A stretch of 64,000 nt of DNA from Herbiconiux solani NBRC 106740 (GCF_001571005.1 NZ_BCST01000006.1:124001-188000), one strand, 5' to 3'. Shown: positions 50,828 to 61,279, numbered from the stretch's first letter. Translations and numbers: made by a program. The notes: a model not told the origin generated them from the sequence alone.

Positions 50828-52134
50828 TCAGAGCCGCCCGGCCGCCTTCAGCGCGATGTACCGGTCGGCGAGAGCCGGGGGAAGATCGGCGGGCGAGCCC
50901 GTGACCACGTCGGCGCCGAACTGCTTGAGCACCGTCGTCACCCGGGCGACGTCGAGCAGCGCCCGTTCGGCGGCGGCCGCGCGGTAGACCTCTTCTCGAT
51001 CCGAGCGCCGGTGCACCCCGGCGAGCACGTCCGGGTCGGTGACCGAGCTCACCACGACCATGTGGTTGCGGGCGAGCTGGGGCACCACGGCCATCAGCTC
51101 CCGCGAGATGCCGGGCGCGTCGATCGCGGTCGCGAGCACCACGAGCGAGCGCTGCGTGGTGACCTGGCGCACGAGTCCGGGCACGGCCGTCCAGTCCATC
51201 TCGATCAGCTCGGGCTCGACCGGCGCCATGACGTCGACCATCCGCGAGAGCAGCTCGGGCCCGGATGCCCCGTGCACCCGTCCGCGCAGCCTCCGGTCGT
51301 AGAGCACCAGGTCGACCCGGTCGCCGGCGCGCGTGGCCAGGGCGGCGAGGAGGAGGGCGCTCTCGAAGGCGGTGTCGATCCGAGGCTCGTCGTCGATCCT
51401 GGCGGCCTGCGTGCGGCCGGTGTCGACCACGATCACGACCCGGCGGTCCCGCTCCGGGCGCCAGGTGCGCACCATGACGTCGCTGTGCCGGGCGGTAGCC
51501 CGCCAGTCGATCGACCGCACGTCGTCGCCGCGCACGTACTCGCGCAGGCTGTCGAACTCCGTGCCCTGGCCGCGGATCATCACGCTCGCACGGCCGTCGA
51601 GCTCGCGCAGCCGCGCCAGGCGCGAGGGCAGGTGCTTCCGGGCGTTGAACGGGGGCAGCACCCGGATGCGCCCCGGCGCCTGCAGGGTCGCCTGTCGGGC
51701 GGCCAGGCCGAGCGGCCCGAAGGAGCGGAGGGTCACCCGGTCGCTCCGCCGCTCTCCGCGTCGGAACGGCGTGAGACCGATCGTGATCGCCCGGCGTTCG
51801 CCCGCCGGCACGCTGAGCGGCGAGCGGGTCGTGCTCGCGCCGGCCGAGGGCTGCCAGGCGTCGCGCACGACGGCCCTCAGCATCCGACGGCCCGTGTTGG
51901 TCACGTAGAGCGTGCTCGCGACCGTCTCGCCGAGCCGCACCCGGGAGGGGAGCGTGCGAGCGAGCGCGACCCGTCGCGGCGACCCGGCCGCGATCAGGTC
52001 GATCGCCGCGAGCACGACGACGAACAGCAGCCAGCCGGCCAGCGCGGTCAGCGCCTGGTCGTAGAGCTCGCCGAGGAGCACCACCGGCACGATGCCGAGG
52101 GCGACCAGGGCGACGAGCCGGCCGGAGACCGTCA

Positions 52135-52135
<1 letters not shown>
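50828..52135 (-). CDS. DUF58 family protein
   Basis: The 435-residue protein has two N-terminal membrane segments (about 3-50) and then a soluble part: LREYVRGDDVRSIDWRATARHSDVMVRTWRPERDRRVVIVVD is the family core (about 205-245), joining a conserved strand pair to a von Willebrand A-like fold with DTGR. DUF58 proteins work with MoxR ATPases. Its ATG shares one base with the stop of the moxR gene, so the two are translationally coupled. The last gene of a five-gene operon. Confidence 0.9.
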
Positions 52136-53109
<974 letters not shown>

Positions 53110-53197
53110 GCGGGGTTCCTTACTCGTGCGGACGGGCGGGGGTCGCGGGTGGGGGTGAGGGTCTGGGTCACAGCCGAGTTCGCGGCCGTGGTCGGGG

Positions 53198-53221
53198 TCA
53201 TGTTCAGGGTCATATTCAGGG
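53198..53221. repeat. Two tandem 12-bp units across the DUF4350 stop codon
   Basis: TCATGTTCAGGG (53198-53209) is followed directly by TCATATTCAGGG (53210-53221). The second contains the minus-strand stop codon of DUF4350, so the gene end is duplicated. Confidence 0.75.
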
Positions 53222-54490
53222 CCTCCGGGCACGCTCGACCTGCTGCTCGAGCAGCAGGAGGCGGTCGGAGAGGGCGAGGAGATCGCTCTCGCTCTGCGGC
53301 ACGGCACCGACCAGTGTGTCGTGCACCTGGTCGACCGGCAGGCCGGTGAGTGAGGAGACCGTCCGGCTGACCTCGAGCACGCTGGCGTGGCGGGGGAGCC
53401 CGAGCAACCCGGTGAGCCGGGCGATCGTGCCGATCCGCAGCGCGTCGAGCGCTCGGCCGTAGGCGCTCTGGCGGGCGTAGAGCCTCGCTCGGCCCTCCAT
53501 GGTCTCGCTCGCGCGCACGGTGACGGGCAGGTTCTCGACGACGACCGGGCCGAAGCGCCGGCCGCGCCAGATCCCCGCGGCGATGACGGTGACGATCAGC
53601 AGCAGGATGACCGGGGTCACCCAGCCCGGCGTCAGGTCGCCGAGGGTCGGCACCGGTGACCCGTCGGCGGTGAGGTCGGCCCCCGTGGGCAGGTACCAGA
53701 CCAGCGTCGGGTTGGCGCCGAGCACGCCGAGTGCGAGGGCCGCGTTGCCGCTCTTGGTGATCACGTCGTTGGTGAGCGAGTCGCCGGCGCCGTAGGCGGT
53801 GACCGTCGTGCCGGCCGTCCCGACGGATCCGGCTCCGGACTCGCTCGTGATGACTGCGAAGGAGTCGCCGTAGGAGGGGAAGCACTCCGAGACGGTCGTA
53901 TCGGGGTCGGTGGAGATGACCCGGTAGGTCGAGGTGGGCTGGGAGATGCTTCCGGCCCGTACGGCGGCCGGCAGATCGCACTGGGCCGCGACCTCGTCGG
54001 CCGTCTCCGCGGCCCCGGCGGTCGCGATGTCCGGCGCGAAGCTGTCGAGCTCGGCGGTTCCCGGCTCGAGCAGCACCACGTCGGTGTCGAGATCGGCCAG
54101 CTCGTCGAGGCGCGAGCCGTCGAGGTAGCCGTAGGGGTCGCTGAAGAGCAGGGTCGCCTGCCCGCCGGACGACTGCGCCGCGTCGACGGCCGACTTCGCC
54201 TCGTCCAAGGAGTCGGCCCGCACGACGTCGACGCCCTGCTGCCGCAGCACCTCGGCGAGGGCCCGGCTGCCCGTGGGGCCGGCGTTCTCGATCGAGTAGC
54301 GCCCGGTGTCGGGCACCGAGGAGGCGGTGAGGCCGATGCTGATGATCGCGAAGAGGGTGGCGACGACCGCGATGACGATCCAGAACACCCCGCGCCGGGC
54401 CGTGGTGCGGAACCGGGGGGTCTCGACCGGCGCCTCGACGATCTCGCCGGGGGCAGGCACGGGCGCAGGTGCTGCTGTCGTGGCGCTCAC
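53216..54490 (-). CDS. DUF4350 family membrane protein
   Basis: The 424-residue protein has one membrane segment near the N-terminus (about 35-57) and one at about 297-318. Between them lies an extracytoplasmic domain: NAGPTGSRALAEVLRQQGVDVVRAD is the DUF4350 core, similar to flavodoxin-like ligand domains. A C-terminal cytoplasmic helical region follows (ENLPVTVRASETMEGRARLYAR). It is coupled to DUF4129 upstream (ATGA). The 106-bp gap to moxR is Pro-codon-like and repeat-rich but contains no gene. The family's function is unknown. Confidence 0.85.
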   Translation of the reverse strand: MSATTAAPAPVPAPGEIVEAPVETPRFRTTARRGVFWIVIAVVATLFAIISIGLTASSVPDTGRYSIENAGPTGSRALAEVLRQQGVDVVRADSLDEAKSAVDAAQSSGGQATLLFSDPYGYLDGSRLDELADLDTDVVLLEPGTAELDSFAPDIATAGAAETADEVAAQCDLPAAVRAGSISQPTSTYRVISTDPDTTVSECFPSYGDSFAVITSESGAGSVGTAGTTVTAYGAGDSLTNDVITKSGNAALALGVLGANPTLVWYLPTGADLTADGSPVPTLGDLTPGWVTPVILLLIVTVIAAGIWRGRRFGPVVVENLPVTVRASETMEGRARLYARQSAYGRALDALRIGTIARLTGLLGLPRHASVLEVSRTVSSLTGLPVDQVHDTLVGAVPQSESDLLALSDRLLLLEQQVERARRP

Positions 54491-55170
54491 GAGACTAGCT
54501 CGCCGGGGAGTCGGTCGAGGGTCGCGGGCCGCGCGGACTGGAGGTGCCGATCGAGCGCGGCGACCCGGTCGTAGTCGCCGCGGCCGGCGCGCTGCTCGAG
54601 GTAGCGCACACCGTCGAAGAGGCGGGCGCAGGTGGAGAGCTCGTTCGTGGCGTCCGGAAAGGCGGTGCCCGCGCGTCGGGCGAAATCGACCGCCGTCGTG
54701 CCCGGAGCGGTCAGCACGATCGTGCGCTCGGTGAGCTGACGGGCGAGGGCGCGGAAGGCCTCCTCCACGGCGAGGTCGAAGTCGCCCTCGGCGGCGGCTC
54801 GCTGGGCCGAGGCGCGCAGCTCCGCGGCGCTCCGGGAGTCGTCGGCGCCGAACAGCGCGCCCGAGGCCACCTGGCTCCGGCGGTTGAGCCTGGGCCGGCC
54901 GAAGACGAGGAACGCGACGACGATCAGCGCCACCACCACGATCACGACGATGAGCGGTACCAGACCGCCGAGGCCCGACCCGTCGGGCAGGCGGAGGGAG
55001 TCGAGCCAGTCGCCGATGCCCTGGGAGAGCCGGTCGAACCAGGTCGGCCTGGCCGCCTGGTAGGGCGGTTTGCCCAGTTCGTTCACGAGCCAGTCGCGCG
55101 CCTCATCGGCGCCGGGCTCGACGGGCACCTCGGCCACGATCGCGCCGACGACGGCGGAGAACAGACTCAT
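54487..55170 (-). CDS. DUF4129 family membrane protein
   Basis: This 227-residue protein has a short extracytoplasmic N-terminal region (EARDWLVNELGKPPYQAARPTWFDRL), one membrane segment (about 70-90) and a cytoplasmic DUF4129 domain: AAAEGDFDLAVEEAFRALARQLTERTIV and TAVDFARRAGTAFPDATNELSTCARLFDGVRY. The layout fits the operon of MoxR-type genes. It may link the MoxR complex to the membrane. Its stop overlaps the DUF4350 start. Confidence 0.85.
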   Translation of the reverse strand: MSLFSAVVGAIVAEVPVEPGADEARDWLVNELGKPPYQAARPTWFDRLSQGIGDWLDSLRLPDGSGLGGLVPLIVVIVVVALIVVAFLVFGRPRLNRRSQVASGALFGADDSRSAAELRASAQRAAAEGDFDLAVEEAFRALARQLTERTIVLTAPGTTAVDFARRAGTAFPDATNELSTCARLFDGVRYLEQRAGRGDYDRVAALDRHLQSARPATLDRLPGELVS

Positions 55171-55179
55171 GGATCGACC

Positions 55180-56796
55180 TCAGCCCTGCGTGCCGTAGGG
55201 AGGCGGCGGCGGGTAACCCGGGCCGGCGAAGCCGGGCTCGGCATAGACCGGCGCCGCGGGCCGGGGGAGGTAGGGGTCGGGCCACTCGTCCGAGCCGTCC
55301 TGGCGCTGCTCCACGAAGCGGGCGAGCTCGATGTCCAGACCCTCCTTCCGCATCCGGAGGTCGATGTAGATCACGGCGACGGTGGCGGCCTGGATGGCCG
55401 CGGTCAGCGCGCTCAGCACGATCGTGAACGCGAGGAAGAGCACGTAGAACACGATCAGGATCGCGATTCCCGAGCCGGTGTTGTTCGGGTCGACGAGCGT
55501 GATCAGGATCGGCGCGATGAACGAGAAGGGGGTGCTGATGATCTGGGTCGCCAGGTAGCAGATACCGAAGACCAGCACGATCACGCCGAAGGTGCGCCAG
55601 AAGTTGCCGCGGGTCAGCTGCCACGACCGGCGGATCGCGGCGCCGACGCCGACGCGCTCGAGCACGATGACGCTCGGCACCGCCGAGAGCTTCGTGCCGA
55701 GCCACGCGGCGAGCACGAGCATCCCGAGCCCGAGCAGGAAGCCGAGGATGAGGCCGAGTGCGAGGAACGAGGTGCCGAGTGCGGCGAACAAAGCGATGAC
55801 CAGAACGAGGATGCCGATGCCCACGACCGCGGCGGCGAAGATGATCGCGAACCACCCGGCGAGCGGCAGGATGCGGCGGAAGGCCGCCTTCCAGAGCTCA
55901 CCGAGGCGGCGCTTCTCGCCGAGCGTGGCGCGAGCCACCTCGAGCACCAGCACACCCTGGAGCAGGGCGCTGCCGAAGAGGGAGAGGACGAGGGGGATGA
56001 CGAGCGAGAGCAGCACCACGAGGACGTTGCCGGAGTCGATCGTCGCCGCGTCGCTCGTGCCCGCAGCCGAGACCGCGCGGCTGACGGCCCAGACGGTGGC
56101 TGCCCCGACGAACAGCACGGTGATCAGGGTGATGGCGACCTGAACAATCAGGCCGCTGCCGAAGGTGGCCTTCGGGTTGCGCCGGACGACCTGGAACGAG
56201 GCCCCGAGCAGCGTGCCGAAGCCGAGCGGCCGCAACGGGATGAGCCCGGGCTTGGGCGGCGGCGCCCACTGGCCCGGCGCGGCGGCCGGCCCGGCCGCGT
56301 ACTGCCACGACGGCTGCTGCCCGTACTGCGGGGCCCCGTACTGCGGCACCCCGTATTGGGGAGCGCCGTACTGCGGTGCCGGCGGCGCGTACTGCCCATA
56401 CTGCGGTGCGCTGCCCGGGGCAGGCGGAGGTGCGTACTGCCCGTACTGCGGCTGAGTGGATGCGGCGGGCGCCTGTGGGGCGGGCGGCGGCGCGTACTGC
56501 CCGTATTGCGGTTGCGCAGGTGCGGCGGGCGCCTGCGGGGCCGGCGGCGGTGCGTACTGTCCGTACTGCGGCACAGCGGGTGCGGCCTGGGGTGCCGACG
56601 GCGGTGCGTACTGTCCGTACTGCGGCACAGCGGGTGCGGCCTGGGGTGCCGACGGCGGTGCGTACTGCCCGTACTCGGGTCCGGCCACGCCCGTCTCAGG
56701 CGCCCCCTGCCCGCTCACTCCCGCATCCGGCGCCACCGCCGGAGTCGCCCCCGTGCCATCGCTCCCGGGCGCCGCCCACTTGCCGTCATCGCTCAT
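55180..56796 (-). CDS. Membrane protein with Tyr/Gln/Pro repeats (glycerophosphodiester phosphodiesterase membrane-domain type)
   Basis: This 538-residue protein opens with about 190 residues of low complexity, with repeated PQYGQYAPP units (residues about 30-165). Six predicted membrane segments follow (about 220-480) in the layout of the membrane domain found in some glycerophosphoryl diester phosphodiesterases, with LIPLRPLGFGTLLGASFQVV leading in and RRSWQLTRGNFWRTFGVIVLVF later. No phosphodiesterase catalytic part is present, so an enzyme is unlikely. ATG 56796 was chosen over GTG 56805. It is the first gene of the five-gene operon and divergent from mtrA. Confidence 0.78.
   Translation of the reverse strand: MSDDGKWAAPGSDGTGATPAVAPDAGVSGQGAPETGVAGPEYGQYAPPSAPQAAPAVPQYGQYAPPSAPQAAPAVPQYGQYAPPPAPQAPAAPAQPQYGQYAPPPAPQAPAASTQPQYGQYAPPPAPGSAPQYGQYAPPAPQYGAPQYGVPQYGAPQYGQQPSWQYAAGPAAAPGQWAPPPKPGLIPLRPLGFGTLLGASFQVVRRNPKATFGSGLIVQVAITLITVLFVGAATVWAVSRAVSAAGTSDAATIDSGNVLVVLLSLVIPLVLSLFGSALLQGVLVLEVARATLGEKRRLGELWKAAFRRILPLAGWFAIIFAAAVVGIGILVLVIALFAALGTSFLALGLILGFLLGLGMLVLAAWLGTKLSAVPSVIVLERVGVGAAIRRSWQLTRGNFWRTFGVIVLVFGICYLATQIISTPFSFIAPILITLVDPNNTGSGIAILIVFYVLFLAFTIVLSALTAAIQAATVAVIYIDLRMRKEGLDIELARFVEQRQDGSDEWPDPYLPRPAAPVYAEPGFAGPGYPPPPPYGTQG
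56547..56690. repeat. Perfect 54-bp tandem repeat inside a gene
   Basis: The units 56547-56600 and 56601-56654 are identical at every base and are followed by a partial third copy. Each codes for 18 residues with the YGQYAPP core. Several diverged units continue downstream to about 56316. Confidence 0.85.
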
Positions 56797-56827
56797 CGCC
56801 GCCACCGCTCATCGATCTCGCTCATCG
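56791..56827. promoter_or_regulatory. Three GCTCATCG copies between divergent genes
   Basis: GCTCATCG occurs at 56791-56798, 56807-56814 and 56820-56827, spanning the start codon of the membrane protein gene. They may be binding sites of a regulator or chance repeats. Confidence 0.3.
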
Positions 56828-56959
56828 GTCGTTCCCGGCTTCCGCGCCGGTGGGACCCACCCCGTCCCACGTCCTCCATGCTTTCACACTCCCTCGGAGT
56901 TTTCTCGGCATGTGGACGGAGCCTCCCCGGCGCGCGCCTGTGCAGGAGCGGGCCTCGAC

Positions 56960-56965
56960 TACTCT
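56960..56965 (+). promoter_or_regulatory. -10 hexamer close to mtrA ATG
   Basis: TACTCT lies seven bases before ATG 56973, with no ribosome binding site between, suggesting a leaderless mtrA mRNA. Confidence 0.5.
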
Positions 56966-56972
56966 GGTCGCC

Positions 56973-57653
56973 ATGGACCCTCGCATTCTCGTTGTCGACG
57001 ACGACACGGCCCTTGCGGAGATGATCGGCATCGTCCTGCGTGCCGAAGGATTCGACCCGACCTTCTGCGCCGACGGCAGTGAAGCCCTCGACGCGTTCCG
57101 GGCCGCGAAGCCCGACCTCGTTCTCCTCGACCTCATGCTCCCCGGAATGGACGGCATCGAGGTCTGCGGCCTGATTCGCGCCGAGTCGGGCACCCCGATC
57201 ATCATGCTGACCGCCCGCACCGACACCTCCGACGTCGTGAAGGGGCTGGAGTCCGGCGCCGACGACTACGTCGTGAAGCCGTTCAACCCCAAAGAACTCG
57301 TCGCGCGCATCCGTACCCGCCTGCGCCCCGCACCCGAGAGCACGCCCGACCTGCTGCAGATCGGCGACCTCCAGCTCGACGTCGCCGGCCACGAGGTCAA
57401 GCGCGGCGACGAGCGCATCAACCTGACCCCGCTCGAGTTCGACCTCCTGCTCGCGCTCGCCACGAAGCCCCAGCAGGTGTTCACCCGCGAGATGCTGCTC
57501 GAGCAGGTCTGGGGCTACCACTACAAGGCCGATACGCGCCTCGTGAACGTGCACGTGCAGCGCCTCCGCGCCAAGGTCGAGGAGGATCCGGACAACCCGA
57601 AGATCGTCATGACGGTCCGCGGCGTGGGCTATCGCGCCGGCGCCTCGTCATGA
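56973..57653 (+). CDS. mtrA: DNA-binding response regulator MtrA
   Basis: The 226-residue OmpR-family regulator has a receiver domain (MDPRILVVDDDTALAEMI; phospho-acceptor Asp53 in LLDLMLPG; Lys in YVVKPFNP) and a winged-helix domain (INLTPLEFDLLLALATKPQQVFTREMLLEQVWGY, then the recognition helix in TRLVNVHVQRLRAKVEEDP). The match to actinobacterial MtrA is strong. It controls cell division, wall turnover and osmotic responses with MtrB. It lies upstream of mtrB, lpqB and comF in the standard order. Confidence 0.96.
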   Translation: MDPRILVVDDDTALAEMIGIVLRAEGFDPTFCADGSEALDAFRAAKPDLVLLDLMLPGMDGIEVCGLIRAESGTPIIMLTARTDTSDVVKGLESGADDYVVKPFNPKELVARIRTRLRPAPESTPDLLQIGDLQLDVAGHEVKRGDERINLTPLEFDLLLALATKPQQVFTREMLLEQVWGYHYKADTRLVNVHVQRLRAKVEEDPDNPKIVMTVRGVGYRAGASS

Positions 57654-57663
57654 CCCGGGCCGG

Positions 57664-59403
57664 ATGACCCGCCAGACCCGGCTGGGCCCCGCGGTCCTCC
57701 GCGGTTGGCGCAACTGGCCCCGGCAGATCGCACGCCTGTGGCGGCGATCGCTGCAGTTCCGCACGATCGTCATCACCGTGACGCTCTCGGCCATCGCCGT
57801 CGTCGTCACCGGTACCTACATGTCGATCAGCATCGGCAACGACCTCTTCCAGTCGCGCCTGCAGCAGGTGCTGGTCGAGTCGAAGAACGCCGCCACCGCG
57901 GCCCAGACGATCTTCGACTCCTCGGACGCCTCGGGCGAGGCATCCACGATCTCCCTGCTCAACTCGGCCAAGTCGGCCATCATCGCCTCCTCCTCGAGCC
58001 GGTCGATCGCGCTCTACGCGACCCCGGGCCAGGCGGCGGGATCGACCACCGTCCTCTCCTTCGCGAGCCCCGAACTCGCGAACTCCGCGGTGATCACCCA
58101 GCAGCTGCAGGACGCGGTGGCCTCGAACCCGGACGGCGTGCAGCAGTACTGGCAGTCGGTTCAGCTGCCGGACGACCAGGGCGGCACGGATCCCGGTATC
58201 GTCGTCGGCTCGCCCCTCACCATCCCCGGCGCCGGGGCGTTCGAGCTCTACATCGGCTACAACCTCGCCGAGGCAGAGCAGACGCTCGTCTTCGTGCAGC
58301 AGACGCTCTGGCTCGGCGGGCTCGCGCTCGTCATCCTGATCGGCCTGGTCGCCTGGCTGATCGTGCGCATCGTCGTGCAGCCGATCAGGATGGCGGCCGA
58401 CACGAGTGAGAAGCTCGCCGCCGGCCAGCTCGAGGTGCGCATCCCGGAGCGGGGCGAGGACGTGATCTCGACGCTCGCCCGGTCCTTCAACGGGATGGCC
58501 GACAGCATGCAGTCCCAGATCACCCAGCTGGCCGAGCTCTCGCTCGTGCAGCAGCGCTTCGTCTCGGACGTCTCGCACGAGCTCCGCACCCCGCTGACCA
58601 CGATCCGCCTGGCCGGCGACCTGCTCTACGACCAGCGCGAGAGCTTCCCGCCGGCCACCGGGCGCACCGCCGAGCTCCTTCATACACAGACCCAGCGCTT
58701 CGAGTCGCTGCTGGCCGACCTGCTCGAGATCAGCCGCTTCGACGCCGGTTCGGCCGAGCTGAACACCGAACCCACGAGCCTGGTGCGACTGGCCGAGGAT
58801 GCGATCGAGCAGATGGAGCCGCTGGCCGAGCAGGCGGGCTCGCCCCTCCGCCTGGTCGCGCCGGGCGGCTACTTCGAGGCCGAGGTCGACGCGCGCCGCA
58901 TCCGCCGCATCGTGCGCAACCTGCTCGGCAACGCCATCGAGCACGGCGAGGGCAAGCCGATCGTGGTGAGCGTGGACAGCGATCAGGAGGCCCTGGCCCT
59001 GTCGGTGCGGGACTACGGCAGCGGCATGACCGAGGCCGAGGCCGAGCGCGTCTTCGACCGCTTCTGGCGCGCCGACCCGTCCCGGAAGCGCACGATCGGC
59101 GGCACCGGCCTCGGCCTCGCCATCTCGCTCGAGGATGCGACGCTGCACGGCGGCGCGCTCGAGGTCTGGTCGCACCCGGGCGCGGGCAGCTGCTTCCGGC
59201 TCACCCTTCCGCGCGTGCGCGGTCTCGTGGCGGGCGGATCACCGCTGCCGCTCGAGCCCGCCGACGCGTTCGGCGAGGCCGCCGCGGTCGCCGAGCTCCG
59301 ACCGCCGACGCATCCCGTGCCGGCGCAGCCGGTCCCTCTCTCCGCCGAGCCGCTCTTCAGGGACACGCTCTCCACGAACTCACGGGAGGCCGATCGTGGC
59401 TGA
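57664..59403 (+). CDS. mtrB: Sensor histidine kinase MtrB
   Basis: This 579-residue membrane kinase has two membrane segments (about 33-57 and 215-240) around an extracytoplasmic sensor. A HAMP domain follows (IRMAADTSEKLAAGQLEVRIP). The phospho-acceptor His is in FVSDVSHELRTPLTTI (about 305). The ATP-binding domain shows the N box (NLLGNAIEHGEG), G1 (VRDYGSGM) and G2 (GGTGLGLAI). The C-terminal 60 residues are Pro/Ala-rich. ATG 57664 is ten bases after the mtrA stop. The gene end overlaps the lpqB start by eight bases. It phosphorylates MtrA. Confidence 0.96.
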   Translation: MTRQTRLGPAVLRGWRNWPRQIARLWRRSLQFRTIVITVTLSAIAVVVTGTYMSISIGNDLFQSRLQQVLVESKNAATAAQTIFDSSDASGEASTISLLNSAKSAIIASSSSRSIALYATPGQAAGSTTVLSFASPELANSAVITQQLQDAVASNPDGVQQYWQSVQLPDDQGGTDPGIVVGSPLTIPGAGAFELYIGYNLAEAEQTLVFVQQTLWLGGLALVILIGLVAWLIVRIVVQPIRMAADTSEKLAAGQLEVRIPERGEDVISTLARSFNGMADSMQSQITQLAELSLVQQRFVSDVSHELRTPLTTIRLAGDLLYDQRESFPPATGRTAELLHTQTQRFESLLADLLEISRFDAGSAELNTEPTSLVRLAEDAIEQMEPLAEQAGSPLRLVAPGGYFEAEVDARRIRRIVRNLLGNAIEHGEGKPIVVSVDSDQEALALSVRDYGSGMTEAEAERVFDRFWRADPSRKRTIGGTGLGLAISLEDATLHGGALEVWSHPGAGSCFRLTLPRVRGLVAGGSPLPLEPADAFGEAAAVAELRPPTHPVPAQPVPLSAEPLFRDTLSTNSREADRG

Positions 59404-61141
59404 ACCCAAGACGCGAGCCCCTCGCCGGTCCTTCCGCGGTGCGCGCAGTGCCTCCCGCGGCGCCCTCCGCGGCGCGGCGGTCGCGCTCGCCGCCGTGCTC
59501 CTCGTCGCGCTCGCCGCGTGCAGCGGCATCCCGCGCACCGGCTCGGTCGAGGCGGGCAACGCGATCGGCACCGACGACCAGATCGACGTCATCTTCCTCG
59601 CCGCCGACCCTGTGCCCGGCGCGACCCAGCAGGAGATCCTGAACGGCTTCATCCTCGCCGCCAAGAGCCCGCAGGACGACTACGCGATCGCCCGCCGTTA
59701 CCTCACCCGCGACGCCGCCGCGACCTGGAAGCCGAACGAGTCGACGACGGTCGACACCGGCAGCCGCCCGATCTCGGCGGTCGGCGACGCACGCCTGCAG
59801 ATGAGCGTCACCCCGGTCGCGACGGTCGACTCGAACGGGTCGTACACCGAGAGCACCTCCAGCGCTCCGGCCCCGCTCACCTTCGACTTCACGCAGGACG
59901 ACGGGGAGTGGCGCATCAACGCGCTGGCGAACGGCATCGTGATCGAGGACCTCTTCTTCGACCAGGTCTTCAGCTCGCACGCCCTCTACTTCTACGACCC
60001 GAGCTACACCTATCTCGTGCCCGACCTCCGGTGGTTCCCCACCTCGGCCTCGGTGGGCACGCGGATCGTGCGCGCGCTGCTCGCGGGCCCCTCGAGCTGG
60101 CTCGGCGGGGGAGCGGTGGTGACGGCCTTCCCCGAGGGCACGCAGACCTCCTCGGTCGTCACGACCGGGGGGCAGACCCAGGTCGAGCTCTCCAGCAACG
60201 TCCTCCAGGCCGACGCCAACGACCTTCAGCGGATGAACTTCCAGCTCAGCGCGAGCCTCAGTGACCTCGCCTCCGCCTCGCGGGTGGCGATCTCGGTCGA
60301 TCAGAACGTCGTCCCCATCCCGGGCTCCGACGTGTCCGAGCCGAACGTCGCTCCCCGGGTCGACGCCCAGCCCCTCGTCCTCCGCGACGGGTCGTTCGGC
60401 TACCTCTCGGGTTCCGGGGTCATCCCGATCCCGGGTGTGAGCGACCCGGTGCAGGATCTCGCCCCGCAGGCGGTCGCCTACTCGAAGACCAGCGGCACCG
60501 CTGCTGTCAAGGCCGCGAGCGGCGCCGTCTACGCTGTGCGCCTCTCGGGCGGGCAGGGCGTGCCGACCCTGCTCGACCAGCGGATCGACCTGATCGAGCC
60601 GGCCGTGGATCCCTTCGGCTACGTCTGGTCGGTGCCCGCCGATCAGCCCACCGCGCTCACCGCCACCGGCGCCAACGGGTCCCCGATCACCGTGCCGACC
60701 ACCTGGGACGGCGCCTCCGGCATCACCTCCTTCGAGGTCTCCCGCGACGGCACGCGGGCCCTGGCGTACCTGACCAGCGGAGGGCTGCCGAAGCTCGTCG
60801 TCTCGGCCGTGATCCGCGACCCGAACGGCGTGCCGCGCGGGCTCGGCGAACCGATCGCGCTCTCGACCTCGGCGGGGACTCCGATCGCCGCCACCTGGGT
60901 CGACCAGCTGACCGTGGCGTCGCTCGCGGTGCTGCCCTCCGGGGAGACCCGGGCGAGCGCCCAAAAGCTCGGCGGCCGCAGCACGACGCTGGGGGCTCCT
61001 CCCGCGGGCGTGGCGATGGCCGGGGGCAACGACCTCGAGGGCCTCCGAGTCCTCTCCTCCTCGGGCGACCTCCTGCAGCAGCGGGGGAGCGCCTGGCAGG
61101 CCGTGGTCTCGGGGATCGGAAAGCTCGCTACGCAGAACTGA
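59396..61141 (+). CDS. lpqB: Lipoprotein LpqB
   Basis: The 581-residue lipoprotein has a basic Arg/Ser start and a signal peptide with lipobox LAAC (Cys about 42). A GerMN-like domain follows (about 215-310, including SVGTRIVRALLAGPSSWLGG), then a propeller-like C-terminal part with RALAYLTSGG and LPKLVV segments. LpqB modulates the MtrAB signal. GTG 59396 was chosen because GGGAGG precedes it and it overlaps mtrB. It is the usual length. Confidence 0.94.
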   Translation: MAEPKTRAPRRSFRGARSASRGALRGAAVALAAVLLVALAACSGIPRTGSVEAGNAIGTDDQIDVIFLAADPVPGATQQEILNGFILAAKSPQDDYAIARRYLTRDAAATWKPNESTTVDTGSRPISAVGDARLQMSVTPVATVDSNGSYTESTSSAPAPLTFDFTQDDGEWRINALANGIVIEDLFFDQVFSSHALYFYDPSYTYLVPDLRWFPTSASVGTRIVRALLAGPSSWLGGGAVVTAFPEGTQTSSVVTTGGQTQVELSSNVLQADANDLQRMNFQLSASLSDLASASRVAISVDQNVVPIPGSDVSEPNVAPRVDAQPLVLRDGSFGYLSGSGVIPIPGVSDPVQDLAPQAVAYSKTSGTAAVKAASGAVYAVRLSGGQGVPTLLDQRIDLIEPAVDPFGYVWSVPADQPTALTATGANGSPITVPTTWDGASGITSFEVSRDGTRALAYLTSGGLPKLVVSAVIRDPNGVPRGLGEPIALSTSAGTPIAATWVDQLTVASLAVLPSGETRASAQKLGGRSTTLGAPPAGVAMAGGNDLEGLRVLSSSGDLLQQRGSAWQAVVSGIGKLATQN

Positions 61142-61159
61142 GTCGCGGCGGCGCACCTA

Positions 61160-61207
61160 CTCCTCCACATGCCGGCTCCTCCACAAGCCGGCTCCTCCAC
61201 AGGAGGG
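61160..61207. repeat. Three tandem 16-bp units upstream of comF
   Basis: CTCCTCCACA followed by six variable bases occurs at 61160, 61176 and 61192. The units lie between the lpqB stop and the comF start. The last one ends GGAGGG. Confidence 0.8.
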
Positions 61208-61279
61208 CTCATCGAGTCCGCCGTCCACAGATCTGCCGGTGGGCGGTCGTCTGGGATGCCTGGCAGCCAGCATTGCTGC

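Noticed and set aside
56316-56690. CRISPR-like array
   Set aside because: The repeats are in frame, code for a Tyr/Gln/Pro segment, and have no unique spacers.
55180-56796. Functional glycerophosphodiester phosphodiesterase
   Set aside because: Only the membrane-domain-like part is present; the catalytic His/Glu barrel is missing.
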